Assembly: GCF_000166195.2 (NCBI RefSeq)
Contig: NZ_CM001403.1
Location: forward strand, 7,056,877-7,120,876
Reading direction: 5' to 3'
Source: Mucilaginibacter paludis DSM 18603
GTDB taxonomy: Bacteria; Bacteroidota; Bacteroidia; Sphingobacteriales; Sphingobacteriaceae
Length of the DNA stretch: 64,000 nucleotides
The position numbers were made by a program, and so were the translations under genes. The notes under the pieces are model-generated. The model made no database searches, was not told the DNA's origin, and saw only the letters and a program-made list of their open reading frames with translations. Each line of letters opens with the position of its first letter. The first letter of the stretch is position 1. Below, piece by piece: positions 44,125-52,004 of this stretch.

Positions 44125-45318
44125 TTATTGTAACTTGGCCAAAGCGGCAGCAATCCGGTTCATGGCTTCAATCAGTTTTTCTTCCGATGCAGCGTATGAT
44201 ATCCGGATAGATTTTGGATCGCCAAACGAATCACCGCCTACGGTGGCTACGTGTCCTTCTTCCAGCAAAAAGATGCTCAATTCGTCGGCATCGTTAATGG
44301 TTTTGCCGTTATAGCTTTTTCCAAAAAACGAGGTCACGTTAGGGAAAAAGTAAAAGGCGCCATCCGGCAGGTTAGTTTGTATGCCCGGTATTTTTGATAA
44401 CATATCGTAAACAATACCACGGCGTTTTCGGAAAGCTTCACGCATTTCTAAAACGCTCTCCAAGCCACCTTCGTAAGCGGCAATGCCTGCACGCTGGGTG
44501 ATGGAGCAGGTACCCGAGGTAATTTGACCTTGTAATTTATCAAAAGCAGCAGCGGTTTCTTTGCTTGATGCCGAGTAGCCAATGCGCCAGCCCGTCATGG
44601 CGTATGATTTTGAGAAACCGTTGATGATGATCACGCGGTCTTTAACGGATTCAAATTGTGCGATGGATTCGTGGGCCTCAACAAAGTTGATATGCTCATA
44701 GATCTCGTCAGACAGGATGTAAATTTCAGGATAGCGTTCAAACACTTCTACCAAACCGGCCAGTTCTTCTTTGCTGTAAACACTGCCGGTAGGGTTACAC
44801 GGCGATGAGAACATAAATAACCTGGTTTTAGGCGTAATGGCAGCCTCTAACTGTTGCGGCGTAATTTTAAAGTTTTGCTCAACGGTCGAGTCGATAAAAA
44901 CGCTTGTTCCTTCGGTTAATTTAACCACTTCCGAGTATGAAACCCAGTACGGTGTAGGTATAATTACCTCCTCGCCGGGGTTAACCAAACATAATAGCGC
45001 GTTAGCAATAGCCTGCTTAGCACCGGTTGAAACAACAATCTGGCTAAAGTCGTAATCCAGGCCGTTTTCGTTTTTTAACTTGGCGGCAATAGCCTTACGT
45101 AGTTCCGGGTAACCGGATACAGGGGTATAGTAGGTGAAGTTATCGTCCATGGCTTGCTTGGCAGCGGCTTTGATATGCTCCGGTGTGTGAAAATCGGGCT
45201 CACCAAAACTCAGGCTGATCACATCAACCCCTTTAGCTGAAAGTTCGCGGCCCAGCTTTGCCATTTTAATCGTTGCTGACTCAGATAGATTTTGGATCCT
45301 GTCGCTTAATACATTCAT
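44125..45318 (-). CDS. Class I PLP-dependent aminotransferase (aspartate aminotransferase-like)
   Basis: A 397-residue cytosolic aminotransferase of the AspC Ib subgroup. Visible are the substrate-arginine partner region LSFGEPDFHTP, the ring-binding N175 in SSPCNPTGSVYS, D204 and Y207 in LSDEIYEHI, the Schiff-base lysine K237 in FSKSYAMTGWRIGY, and RISYAASEEKL near the end. It interconverts aspartate or a similar amino acid with 2-oxoglutarate. Substrate specificity cannot be fixed. It stands alone with its own terminator. Confidence 0.92.
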   Translation of the reverse strand: MNVLSDRIQNLSESATIKMAKLGRELSAKGVDVISLSFGEPDFHTPEHIKAAAKQAMDDNFTYYTPVSGYPELRKAIAAKLKNENGLDYDFSQIVVSTGAKQAIANALLCLVNPGEEVIIPTPYWVSYSEVVKLTEGTSVFIDSTVEQNFKITPQQLEAAITPKTRLFMFSSPCNPTGSVYSKEELAGLVEVFERYPEIYILSDEIYEHINFVEAHESIAQFESVKDRVIIINGFSKSYAMTGWRIGYSASSKETAAAFDKLQGQITSGTCSITQRAGIAAYEGGLESVLEMREAFRKRRGIVYDMLSKIPGIQTNLPDGAFYFFPNVTSFFGKSYNGKTINDADELSIFLLEEGHVATVGGDSFGDPKSIRISYAASEEKLIEAMNRIAAALAKLQ

Positions 45319-45340
45319 AATATTTGGTTGTTATTGCGCC

Positions 45341-45348
45341 CAAATATA
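45341..45348 (-). promoter_or_regulatory. -7 promoter box of the aminotransferase gene
   Basis: TATATTTG on the minus strand is an exact TAnnTTTG match, 22 bp upstream of the start codon. No clear -33 element is found. Confidence 0.45.
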
Positions 45349-45467
45349 GAAAATAACTTTGCTGCTGTTATACTGCCCAATATAAATTTCACTTTTAAAA
45401 CTAATTGATGAATAGGCTATTAACTGGCATACTGCGTTTCTGTAAAATTTATAGGAGAAATTTTATA

Positions 45468-45475
45468 TAAGTTTG
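45468..45475 (+). promoter_or_regulatory. -7 promoter box of the CDF transporter gene
   Basis: TAAGTTTG is an exact TAnnTTTG match. Transcription would begin near 45482, leaving only about 12 bases before the TTG start at 45494, so the mRNA would be nearly leaderless. The -33 region is weak. Confidence 0.45.
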
Positions 45476-45493
45476 CCGTAAAATAAAAACAAC

Positions 45494-46468
45494 TTGCAGG
45501 AACAACGAAAGATAATTCTGATTTCTTTAATCACAGGTATCGTGTTAATGGTAGCCAAATTTTCGGCCTATTTTTTAACAGCTTCTAACTTTATACTAAC
45601 CGATGCCGCCGAGAGCATCGTTAATGTAGTGGCCAGTGCCTTCGCGTTTTTCAGCATCTACCTTTCGTCGCGGCCAAAAGATATCAATCACCCTTACGGG
45701 CATGGCAAGGTGGAGTTTTTTTCGGTATTTGTTGAGGGAATTTTGATCCTGATAGCGGGTATCGTTATCGTGGTTAAATCTGCCTACGGCCTGTTTCACC
45801 CTAACGAGGTACACGATGTTTTAAAAGGCGCATCCATCATCGGTGCAACCGGCATTATTAACGGTGTATTGGGCTGGTACCTGATAAAAAAGGGCGAAAG
45901 TTTACGATCGATGACGCTGGATGCCGATGGGCGCCATTTATTAACCGATATGGTTACCAGCGGCGGCCTGGTAATAGGTTTAACCTTAATTTATTTTACC
46001 AAGATAGCCATACTTGATAATGTACTCTCGATAGCCGTTGCCGGATACATTATTTTTACAGGCTATAAGCTTACCCGCAGGGCCATAGCCGGCTTAATGG
46101 ACGAGGCCGACTTTAAAATTGTAGAACATGTTATTGCTATTTTAAACGCCAAACGCAAGGTGGAGTGGATTGATGTACACAACCTGCGAGCGCAAAAATA
46201 TGGTAACGAGTTGCATATTGATTGCCACATGACGCTGCCAAACTATTTCGATCTGAACCGCGTGCACCACGAGGTGCAGTTGGTTGATGTATTGATTAAC
46301 CAGGAAGCAAGTATTAAAACTGAACTGTTTATCCATACCGACCCCTGTATACCCGCCTGTTGCCATTATTGCAGCATGCCCGATTGCCCTATCCGCAGCG
46401 AGCCAAAATCAAAAGATATTGAATGGACCATGGATAATGTAACACGTAACAAAAAACACTTTGAATAA
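45494..46468 (+). CDS. Cation diffusion facilitator family transporter
   Basis: A 324-residue divalent-metal/proton antiporter. Membrane helices begin directly (IILISLITGIVLMVAKFSAY); metal-site residues appear in NFILTDAAESIVN (aspartates of TM2), HPYGHGKVEFFS and DGRHLLTDMVTSGG (TM5). The start is a TTG, since the first in-frame ATG would remove TM1. The cytosolic C-terminus carries a cysteine cluster (DPCIPACCHYCSMPDCPIR) absent from many CDF proteins, which could sense or bind soft metal ions. The NUDIX gene begins at its last base, so the two are coupled. Confidence 0.9.
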   Translation: MQEQRKIILISLITGIVLMVAKFSAYFLTASNFILTDAAESIVNVVASAFAFFSIYLSSRPKDINHPYGHGKVEFFSVFVEGILILIAGIVIVVKSAYGLFHPNEVHDVLKGASIIGATGIINGVLGWYLIKKGESLRSMTLDADGRHLLTDMVTSGGLVIGLTLIYFTKIAILDNVLSIAVAGYIIFTGYKLTRRAIAGLMDEADFKIVEHVIAILNAKRKVEWIDVHNLRAQKYGNELHIDCHMTLPNYFDLNRVHHEVQLVDVLINQEASIKTELFIHTDPCIPACCHYCSMPDCPIRSEPKSKDIEWTMDNVTRNKKHFE

Positions 46469-46917
46469 TGCCGTCATTTAATGTAAGGGTTTATGGCTTA
46501 TTGATTAATGATAAGCGCGAGGTGCTGATTAGCGACGAAAAGGAATATGGCACGCTGTTTTCAAAATTCCCCGGTGGTGGGCTGGAATATGGTGAAGGTT
46601 TAATAGATGGTTTAAAGCGTGAGTTTTTAGAGGAGTGCGATATGGAGATAGATGTGGTGAAGCACTTTTATACAACGCATTTTTTTGTTGAGGCTCTTTT
46701 TGTTGGCGGGCAGCTGATCAGCGTATATTACCTGGTGAAAAATGTTTCGCCCATCAGCCTGGTTATTAAACACAAACCGTTTGATTTTGATGCCGAAGGC
46801 GAAGTTTTACAGGCGTTTAGGTGGGTAAGTATCGATAGCATTACGCCCGATGATGTTACCTTCCCCATTGATAAACACGTGGTTGAATTATTAAAAAACG
46901 AACATGAACTTAGTTGA
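46468..46917 (+). CDS. NUDIX hydrolase
   Basis: A 149-residue NUDIX-fold protein. The NUDIX box reads GGGLEYGEGLIDGLKREFLE followed by ECDMEI, matching Gx5Ex7REUxEExGU except that cysteine replaces the last glycine; the catalytic glutamates are present. It should hydrolyse a nucleoside-diphosphate-linked compound. It overlaps the CDF gene by one base and bioA by 14 bp, so the three are one transcriptional unit. Substrate unknown. Confidence 0.88.
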   Translation: MPSFNVRVYGLLINDKREVLISDEKEYGTLFSKFPGGGLEYGEGLIDGLKREFLEECDMEIDVVKHFYTTHFFVEALFVGGQLISVYYLVKNVSPISLVIKHKPFDFDAEGEVLQAFRWVSIDSITPDDVTFPIDKHVVELLKNEHELS

Positions 46918-48169
46918 GCGCGATCTGAAAGTAATATGGCACCCTTATACCCAAATGCAAACCGCCGCGCCGCCTATCCCCATTGTTAGGGGCGAGGGGG
47001 CTTTACTGTTTGATGAGGAAGGCAAAAGCTATATCGATGCGGTTTCATCCTGGTGGGTAAATATTCATGGGCACTCGCACCCATACATCGCCCAAAAAGT
47101 TTCGGCTCAGTTATCGCAATTGGAGCATGTGATATTTGCGGGCTTTACCCATACTGGTGCCGTTGAACTCGCCGAAAGGTTATTGGAAATATTGCCACAA
47201 AATCAGTCTAAAGTGTTTTACTCTGATAACGGTTCAACCGCTATCGAAGTGGCTATAAAAATGTGCCTGCAATACTGGCACAACCAGGGCGCGCCGCGCA
47301 CCAAATTGCTGGCGTTTAAAAATGCTTATCATGGCGATACCTTTGGTGCCATGGCAGTTAGCGCACGCAGCGCCTTTACCAATGTTTTTGAGGCGTTGTT
47401 GTTTGAAGTGGAATTTATCGACTTGCCAAATGCCGCTAACATCTCAGACCTCAAATCTCATATCACCAACCTCAAAGCTAACTTAGCCTGCTTTATTTTT
47501 GAGCCCTTGCTACAGGGTTCGGGTGGGATGTTGATGTACGATGCGCCATACCTGGACGAGTTGATGGCTCATTGCCGCGCCGAAAATGTTTTAACCATTG
47601 CTGATGAAGTGCTTACCGGCTTTGGCCGTACCGGGAAGCGTTTCGCCTGCGATCATCTGCAGCAGCAGCCGGATATCATGTGTTTCTCCAAAGGTTTAAC
47701 AGGCGGAACAATGGCCCTGGGTTTAACTACCTGCACACAGGCTATATACGATGCATTTTTATCGGCAGATAAGCTTAAAACCTTGTTTCACGGGCACTCG
47801 TTTACCGCCAACCCCATTGCCTGTGCGGCTGCGCTGGCCAGTCTGGATTTGTTTTTGTTGCCCGAAACCATGGCTAATATCAAGCGGATTGAAGAGCGGC
47901 ACTCCCGTTTTGGTTTGAAGGTGGGCCAGCATCCCAAAATCAAAGAGTGCCGCCAAACAGGAACCATTATTGCCCTGGAGTGGGAAACAGGTAGCCAAAC
48001 ATCGTACTTTAGCAACCTGCGCGATAAACTTTACAATCATTTTTTGGAAGCTGGTATTATTTTGCGCCCCTTAGGTAATGTACTTTACATTTTACCCCCA
48101 TATTGCATTACCAATGAGCAACTGGATTATATTTACAGCCAGATTGAACATGCGCTGGATGTTTTTTAA
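46904..48169 (+). CDS. bioA: Adenosylmethionine-8-amino-7-oxononanoate aminotransferase
   Basis: A 421-residue class III PLP aminotransferase that makes 7,8-diaminopelargonate in biotin synthesis using S-adenosylmethionine as amino donor. The BioA-typical start RDLKVIWHPYTQMQ and DAVSSWWVNIHGHSHPYIA distinguish it from ArgD-type enzymes; K263 lies in CFSKGLTGGTMALGL, with the DNGSTAIEVA and IADEVLTGFGRTG motifs. No other biotin gene (bioB, bioD, bioF) is in the window. It overlaps the NUDIX gene and is followed after 10 bp by a ferritin-like gene. Confidence 0.93.
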   Translation: MNLVERDLKVIWHPYTQMQTAAPPIPIVRGEGALLFDEEGKSYIDAVSSWWVNIHGHSHPYIAQKVSAQLSQLEHVIFAGFTHTGAVELAERLLEILPQNQSKVFYSDNGSTAIEVAIKMCLQYWHNQGAPRTKLLAFKNAYHGDTFGAMAVSARSAFTNVFEALLFEVEFIDLPNAANISDLKSHITNLKANLACFIFEPLLQGSGGMLMYDAPYLDELMAHCRAENVLTIADEVLTGFGRTGKRFACDHLQQQPDIMCFSKGLTGGTMALGLTTCTQAIYDAFLSADKLKTLFHGHSFTANPIACAAALASLDLFLLPETMANIKRIEERHSRFGLKVGQHPKIKECRQTGTIIALEWETGSQTSYFSNLRDKLYNHFLEAGIILRPLGNVLYILPPYCITNEQLDYIYSQIEHALDVF

Positions 48170-48179
48170 CTGATTGACT

Positions 48180-48788
48180 ATGGAGAACTTATTGAATACC
48201 ATTGTAGCTAACCCTGATTTGCACGCCCGCTGGTTAAACACCCTATCGCTGATGGAGAATACCGGCGCCCGAAAAATTTCGGCCAGCGAGGATACCGTTA
48301 ACGTAACCTATATCATCCTTAAACACGCCGCCGAAGAGCATCGCCATGCCTTTTATTTAAAAAAGCAAATAGATAAGATAGGCGAGGGTGTATGCCCCAC
48401 CTATGCCCGTGAGTTTTTGCTGGCCCCGGCTCAAAGCAAATATTATTTAAACCAGTTGGATGTTGAAGTGTGCCGATACCTGAAACGCGAGCTCAAGTTA
48501 AGCGGGGCTGATTTAAGGTTTGCCGCCTATTTACTGGTAACCTATGCCATCGAAGTTCGTGCTGACGAGCTATATCCCATTTATCAGCAAGCCCTGGATA
48601 ACGCAGGCAGCAAGGTTAACGTTAAATCCATCATTTTAGAGGAAGAAGGGCACCTGGAAGAGATGATCAATCAACTTAAAGCTTTCTCGCCGGATTGGCA
48701 ATTACACGCCGATAACGCAGTGGTTATGGAGCGTGCTTTGTTTGATCAATGGATTAAAGGCCTGGGCGAGGAGATATTGGTAGGATAG
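48180..48788 (+). CDS. Ferritin-like (di-iron four-helix) protein downstream of bioA
   Basis: A 202-residue helical protein. Candidate di-iron ligands have the ferritin-like order: a glutamate in LSLMENTGARK, ExxH in EEHRHAFYL, a glutamate in YAIEVRADELYP, and ExxH in EEEGHLEEM. No signal peptide. I chose the ATG at 48180; a TTG two codons upstream is also open. It follows bioA after 10 bp, so it is part of that operon. It could be an oxygenase or storage-type protein, perhaps in cofactor metabolism, but nothing proves a link to biotin. Confidence 0.72.
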   Translation: MENLLNTIVANPDLHARWLNTLSLMENTGARKISASEDTVNVTYIILKHAAEEHRHAFYLKKQIDKIGEGVCPTYAREFLLAPAQSKYYLNQLDVEVCRYLKRELKLSGADLRFAAYLLVTYAIEVRADELYPIYQQALDNAGSKVNVKSIILEEEGHLEEMINQLKAFSPDWQLHADNAVVMERALFDQWIKGLGEEILVG

Positions 48789-49390
48789 AACTATAGGCTG
48801 GTGATGTTATTAAGTTATTATAAATCAATGTCGTTTAGTTACGAAATGGGGTTGTTTATAAAATGGCAATATACTTATGCAAGGGCTCCAGATGCTATTT
48901 ATAATCGCTCGCATAGAACACACCCCTCCGCCCCTCTCAAGAGGGGAATCGCACGGGCCGCCGCTTGGTTTGTGTAATGTATTGATAATGAGTGTTTTTT
49001 ATCATTATAAATAGGGATATTTATAATCGCTCGCATAGAACACACCCCTCCGCCCCTCTCAAGAGGGGAATCGCGCGGGCCGCCGCTTGGTTTGTGTAAT
49101 TTATTGATAATGAGTGTTTTTTATTCTGATCCCCTCTCTCGAGGGGCGGGTTTGGTTGTGCGGCTGCAGGGGTGTGTTTCCCCGCGCGACGAACTCTGCA
49201 ACCCCCAACTGCTTAACTAACCGGCATTGAATAATCGATGCCAAATTTCTTGATCTGTTATTCGGGTGGACGAATCTGTTAATTTCCGGAACGTTAAATT
49301 TTAACAAGTACTTAGGAGCTTATACTCCTGGAAAGTATTCCGAATTTATTGAAGGTCCATCAATAAAAACAATTCATCGTTCACCTCATC
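48789..49390. other. Intergenic region with two family A repeats in tandem
   Basis: About 600 bp without a credible gene. The first 110 bp are unique and AT-rich. Two family A copies follow (48900-49010 truncated, 49018-49220 longer), and the last 170 bp, next to the LTA-synthase-like gene, show nothing recognisable. Confidence 0.65.
48900..49225 (+). repeat. Interspersed repeat family A, tandem pair
   Basis: ATAATCGCTCGCATAGAACA occurs at 48901 and again about 120 bp on at 49021, each followed by CCGCCCCTCTCAAGAGGGG and GGGCCGCCGCTTGGTTTGTG. Only the second copy continues through CCCCTCTCTCGAGGGGCGGG and CGACGAACTCTGCAACCC. It looks like a tandem duplication of the 5' part. Confidence 0.8.
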
Positions 49391-51262
49391 TCAATGCTTG
49401 CCCACATACTCCGTAAAAACCTGCTGCAAATAGGCTTTGCCGTACGTTACAGTTTTATCGTTCAGTGCCTTATCAGCCTTGGGGTTTTTGGTGTAGATAA
49501 TTTCTTTCCCGATGTTATCGAAAGATACGGCTTGTTCGGGTGTCATAAAACCAAAGCCATTATCCCAGTCAAAAAAAGCGAATGATTTGCTGCCCGGGTT
49601 TAGCAGATCTTTTGACCATTTAAACTGGTTATAAGGCAAATTAAGCTGACCCAATACCGTTGCGGCTATATCAGTTTGGCCGCCGAGCTTATGTATTTTA
49701 AGGCCGTGGTATTGATCTTTGATAGCGCCACCCACAAACAGTAATGGGATGTGGTATTTAGCAGGCATATAAGATTCTGATGTGTTGCGGGGCAGCCTGT
49801 GGCCATGATCGGCAACTAAAACGAACAAGGTATTTTTATACCAGGGCTGTAACTTGGCATGCTCAAAATAAGCGTTCAGGCACGAGTCGGTATAAAAAGC
49901 TGTGCTCCTGAACTGGTTGGTAACGCTATCGCCCGGGAAATGGCGCTTGCCGGGCATATCAAAGGGCTCATGGTTGGTTAAGGTTTCTACCAGCGAGAAA
50001 AATGGCTTGGTTTCCGTATTCAAATACCTGATGTGGGCATCTAACAGCGTTCCGTCATTTACACCCCATTTGGAGTCAACCTGGCTGCGGTCAAAATTAC
50101 CTTCGCCGGTAATATGATCAATGCCGTGGCTCAGCATGTACGATTTAAAATTCATGTACTCCACCTCGCCACCGTAAAAGTACGAGGTATGGTAACCTGC
50201 GTTTTTTAAGGCTGCAGATAGGGCCGGTAGTTTTTCTTGCTTGGTATTATCGGTTATGATAGTGCGTGTAGCTTGCGATGGAAACGCGCTTAAAATAGCC
50301 ACAATACCTTTGTCGGTACGGTCGCCGGCAGCGTAGGTACTGTCAAACAGTACGCCTTTTTTAATAAAGTCCTCAAAATGGGGGCACACGCCTTTTTCGC
50401 CACCTAACGATTCAATCACATCGGCAGTAAAACTCTCCAGTTGAATAATGACGATGTTTGGCCTTTTGGTGTTTAAAATATGAAGCGTTGTATCCGCCTT
50501 TTCCTGGTATGAGGATCGCGATAAACTATCGGCAAATTGAGAATCAAAATACAAGTAAGGGTTATGGCTGGCTTTAAGGTTTTCAAAGATATTGTCGAAC
50601 AGGTTCCATTCGGTATTCAACGCCGATTGGTTCAGGATCTGCTTGCTCGAAAAATAAGCCATACTTTGGTTAATGGGCGTAGCTTGCAAGCCGCCGCGGA
50701 TCACCAAAAAATTAATGGCGAGCAGGAGAGCCGAAAAAATAATTTTGAAAGAGTTTTTCCTTTCGGGTGCTTCGTACTTATACTGGATCACCTTTTCGGC
50801 AATGATGATCCCTAAAGCCAGCATCAACAGGCCAATACTGATGCACAGGAAAATGGGAGAGGAGCCGCTGGATGCAATAGCCTCCGAGAACTGGTGGATA
50901 ATACTATCAAAAACCCGGTAGTTTACTTTGGTGCCCCATTCGGTAAAAATATTGAGGTCAAGTATGGTCAAAAAGCAAACCAGTACCAGGCAGATCCAGA
51001 TGTATACCCTGAGCCAAATGGTGCTTATGCGCGGGTGGGGCATAAACCATACCGCTATAGAAACCAGCAGCGGTATTATCGCTATGTAAGCAGCTGTAGA
51101 AAGATCGAGCCGGATAGCATATAAAAAGGATTGGATAATTTCTGTCCAGCTCGCTATTTTTAATTTTTCACTGAAGTAGATTTCAAATGTAATCCTGGCA
51201 ATAAAAAAGAAGATTAGCCAGAATAGGTAAAATCTGACTAAACTAAAAAGGTTTTTCAACAT
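49391..51262 (-). CDS. LTA-synthase-family membrane sulfatase/phosphotransferase
   Basis: A 623-residue protein with about five N-terminal membrane helices (to residue 190) and an extracytoplasmic alkaline-phosphatase-fold domain. Catalytic features are E276 in VIIQLESFTAD, the nucleophilic threonine T316 in GDRTDKGIVAIL, and the metal-binding VADHGHRLPRN. Family members transfer phosphoglycerol or phosphoethanolamine onto surface glycans; Bacteroidota make no classical LTA, so the target is probably a capsule or lipid component (inference). It follows the secreted protein and ComEC on the same strand. Confidence 0.9.
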   Translation of the reverse strand: MLKNLFSLVRFYLFWLIFFFIARITFEIYFSEKLKIASWTEIIQSFLYAIRLDLSTAAYIAIIPLLVSIAVWFMPHPRISTIWLRVYIWICLVLVCFLTILDLNIFTEWGTKVNYRVFDSIIHQFSEAIASSGSSPIFLCISIGLLMLALGIIIAEKVIQYKYEAPERKNSFKIIFSALLLAINFLVIRGGLQATPINQSMAYFSSKQILNQSALNTEWNLFDNIFENLKASHNPYLYFDSQFADSLSRSSYQEKADTTLHILNTKRPNIVIIQLESFTADVIESLGGEKGVCPHFEDFIKKGVLFDSTYAAGDRTDKGIVAILSAFPSQATRTIITDNTKQEKLPALSAALKNAGYHTSYFYGGEVEYMNFKSYMLSHGIDHITGEGNFDRSQVDSKWGVNDGTLLDAHIRYLNTETKPFFSLVETLTNHEPFDMPGKRHFPGDSVTNQFRSTAFYTDSCLNAYFEHAKLQPWYKNTLFVLVADHGHRLPRNTSESYMPAKYHIPLLFVGGAIKDQYHGLKIHKLGGQTDIAATVLGQLNLPYNQFKWSKDLLNPGSKSFAFFDWDNGFGFMTPEQAVSFDNIGKEIIYTKNPKADKALNDKTVTYGKAYLQQVFTEYVGKH

Positions 51263-51326
51263 CGGGCGCTAAATTAGCTATTTAACCCGATGTTAAAAAA
51301 TCTTTACCATATTGTTACGATAAATG

Positions 51327-51983
51327 TTAGTGCCTGCCCCTCGACATGTTTTGCAGGTCGGTTAACGATATTTTAGTATAATCGGCAGGTACAGCAAAAG
51401 CACCTGCAGGTAATTTTGCATCGCTGATTGATTTTAATGTAACCACTTGCGCGCCTTTATCACTACCACCCTGTAAATAAGTAAACATAACCGGTGTGCC
51501 CAGGCTGGTATAATACTTATTGATCATGTTTGGTGGTACGGTGATGTCCTTAGTGATCCATAAGTCGTAAACGATACCGCTCTTCGTATCCTTAGATTGA
51601 TATTTAATGCAATTGTAATCGCCAATTTTTTTAGTTTCTTCTGTTTTGGTAAAGGCGTACTGTGGCTCCATACTCATGGCTTCTTCAATCTCGGCTGGTG
51701 TGCCTACAGCCGCCATTTTACGGTTAGCAACGGGCACATCAACTAAAACCGCAAAAAAACCATTTTTCTCGCTGCTCACCATTTTAATCTGCGCCGGTCC
51801 TTGTTGAAACGACAGGCTCGAGCTATCACCTTTAAAGGCTGATAAGGCATCGACACTGTTACCTGCTACACTGATATTATAAGTGATGGTACCTTCGGTA
51901 TAAACTTTTTGAGCCTTTGCGCCAAATACCGTTGCTGTTAAGGCAAGTGCTAAAGCGGCGTTTTTAATTACAGTAATATTCAT
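51327..51983 (-). CDS. Secreted DUF4412-like protein
   Basis: 218 residues with a signal peptide (VIKNAALALALTATVFGAKA). The mature beta-rich domain (EGTITYNISVAGNSVDALSA, KKIGDYNCIKYQSKD, YDLWITKDI) resembles DUF4412 proteins of Bacteroidota, which are periplasmic or outer-membrane-associated and of unknown function. It ends 64 bp before the LTA-synthase-like gene and starts 21 bp after comEC, so it is likely co-transcribed with both. Confidence 0.75.
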   Translation of the reverse strand: MNITVIKNAALALALTATVFGAKAQKVYTEGTITYNISVAGNSVDALSAFKGDSSSLSFQQGPAQIKMVSSEKNGFFAVLVDVPVANRKMAAVGTPAEIEEAMSMEPQYAFTKTEETKKIGDYNCIKYQSKDTKSGIVYDLWITKDITVPPNMINKYYTSLGTPVMFTYLQGGSDKGAQVVTLKSISDAKLPAGAFAVPADYTKISLTDLQNMSRGRH

Positions 51984-52004
51984 TGGGTTTTATTTTTTTA
52001 CAAT

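Noticed and set aside
48900..49225. CRISPR array suspected from regularly repeated phrases
   Set aside because: Only two spaced units, about 120 bp apart, with identical intervening sequence; no unique spacers and no cas genes.
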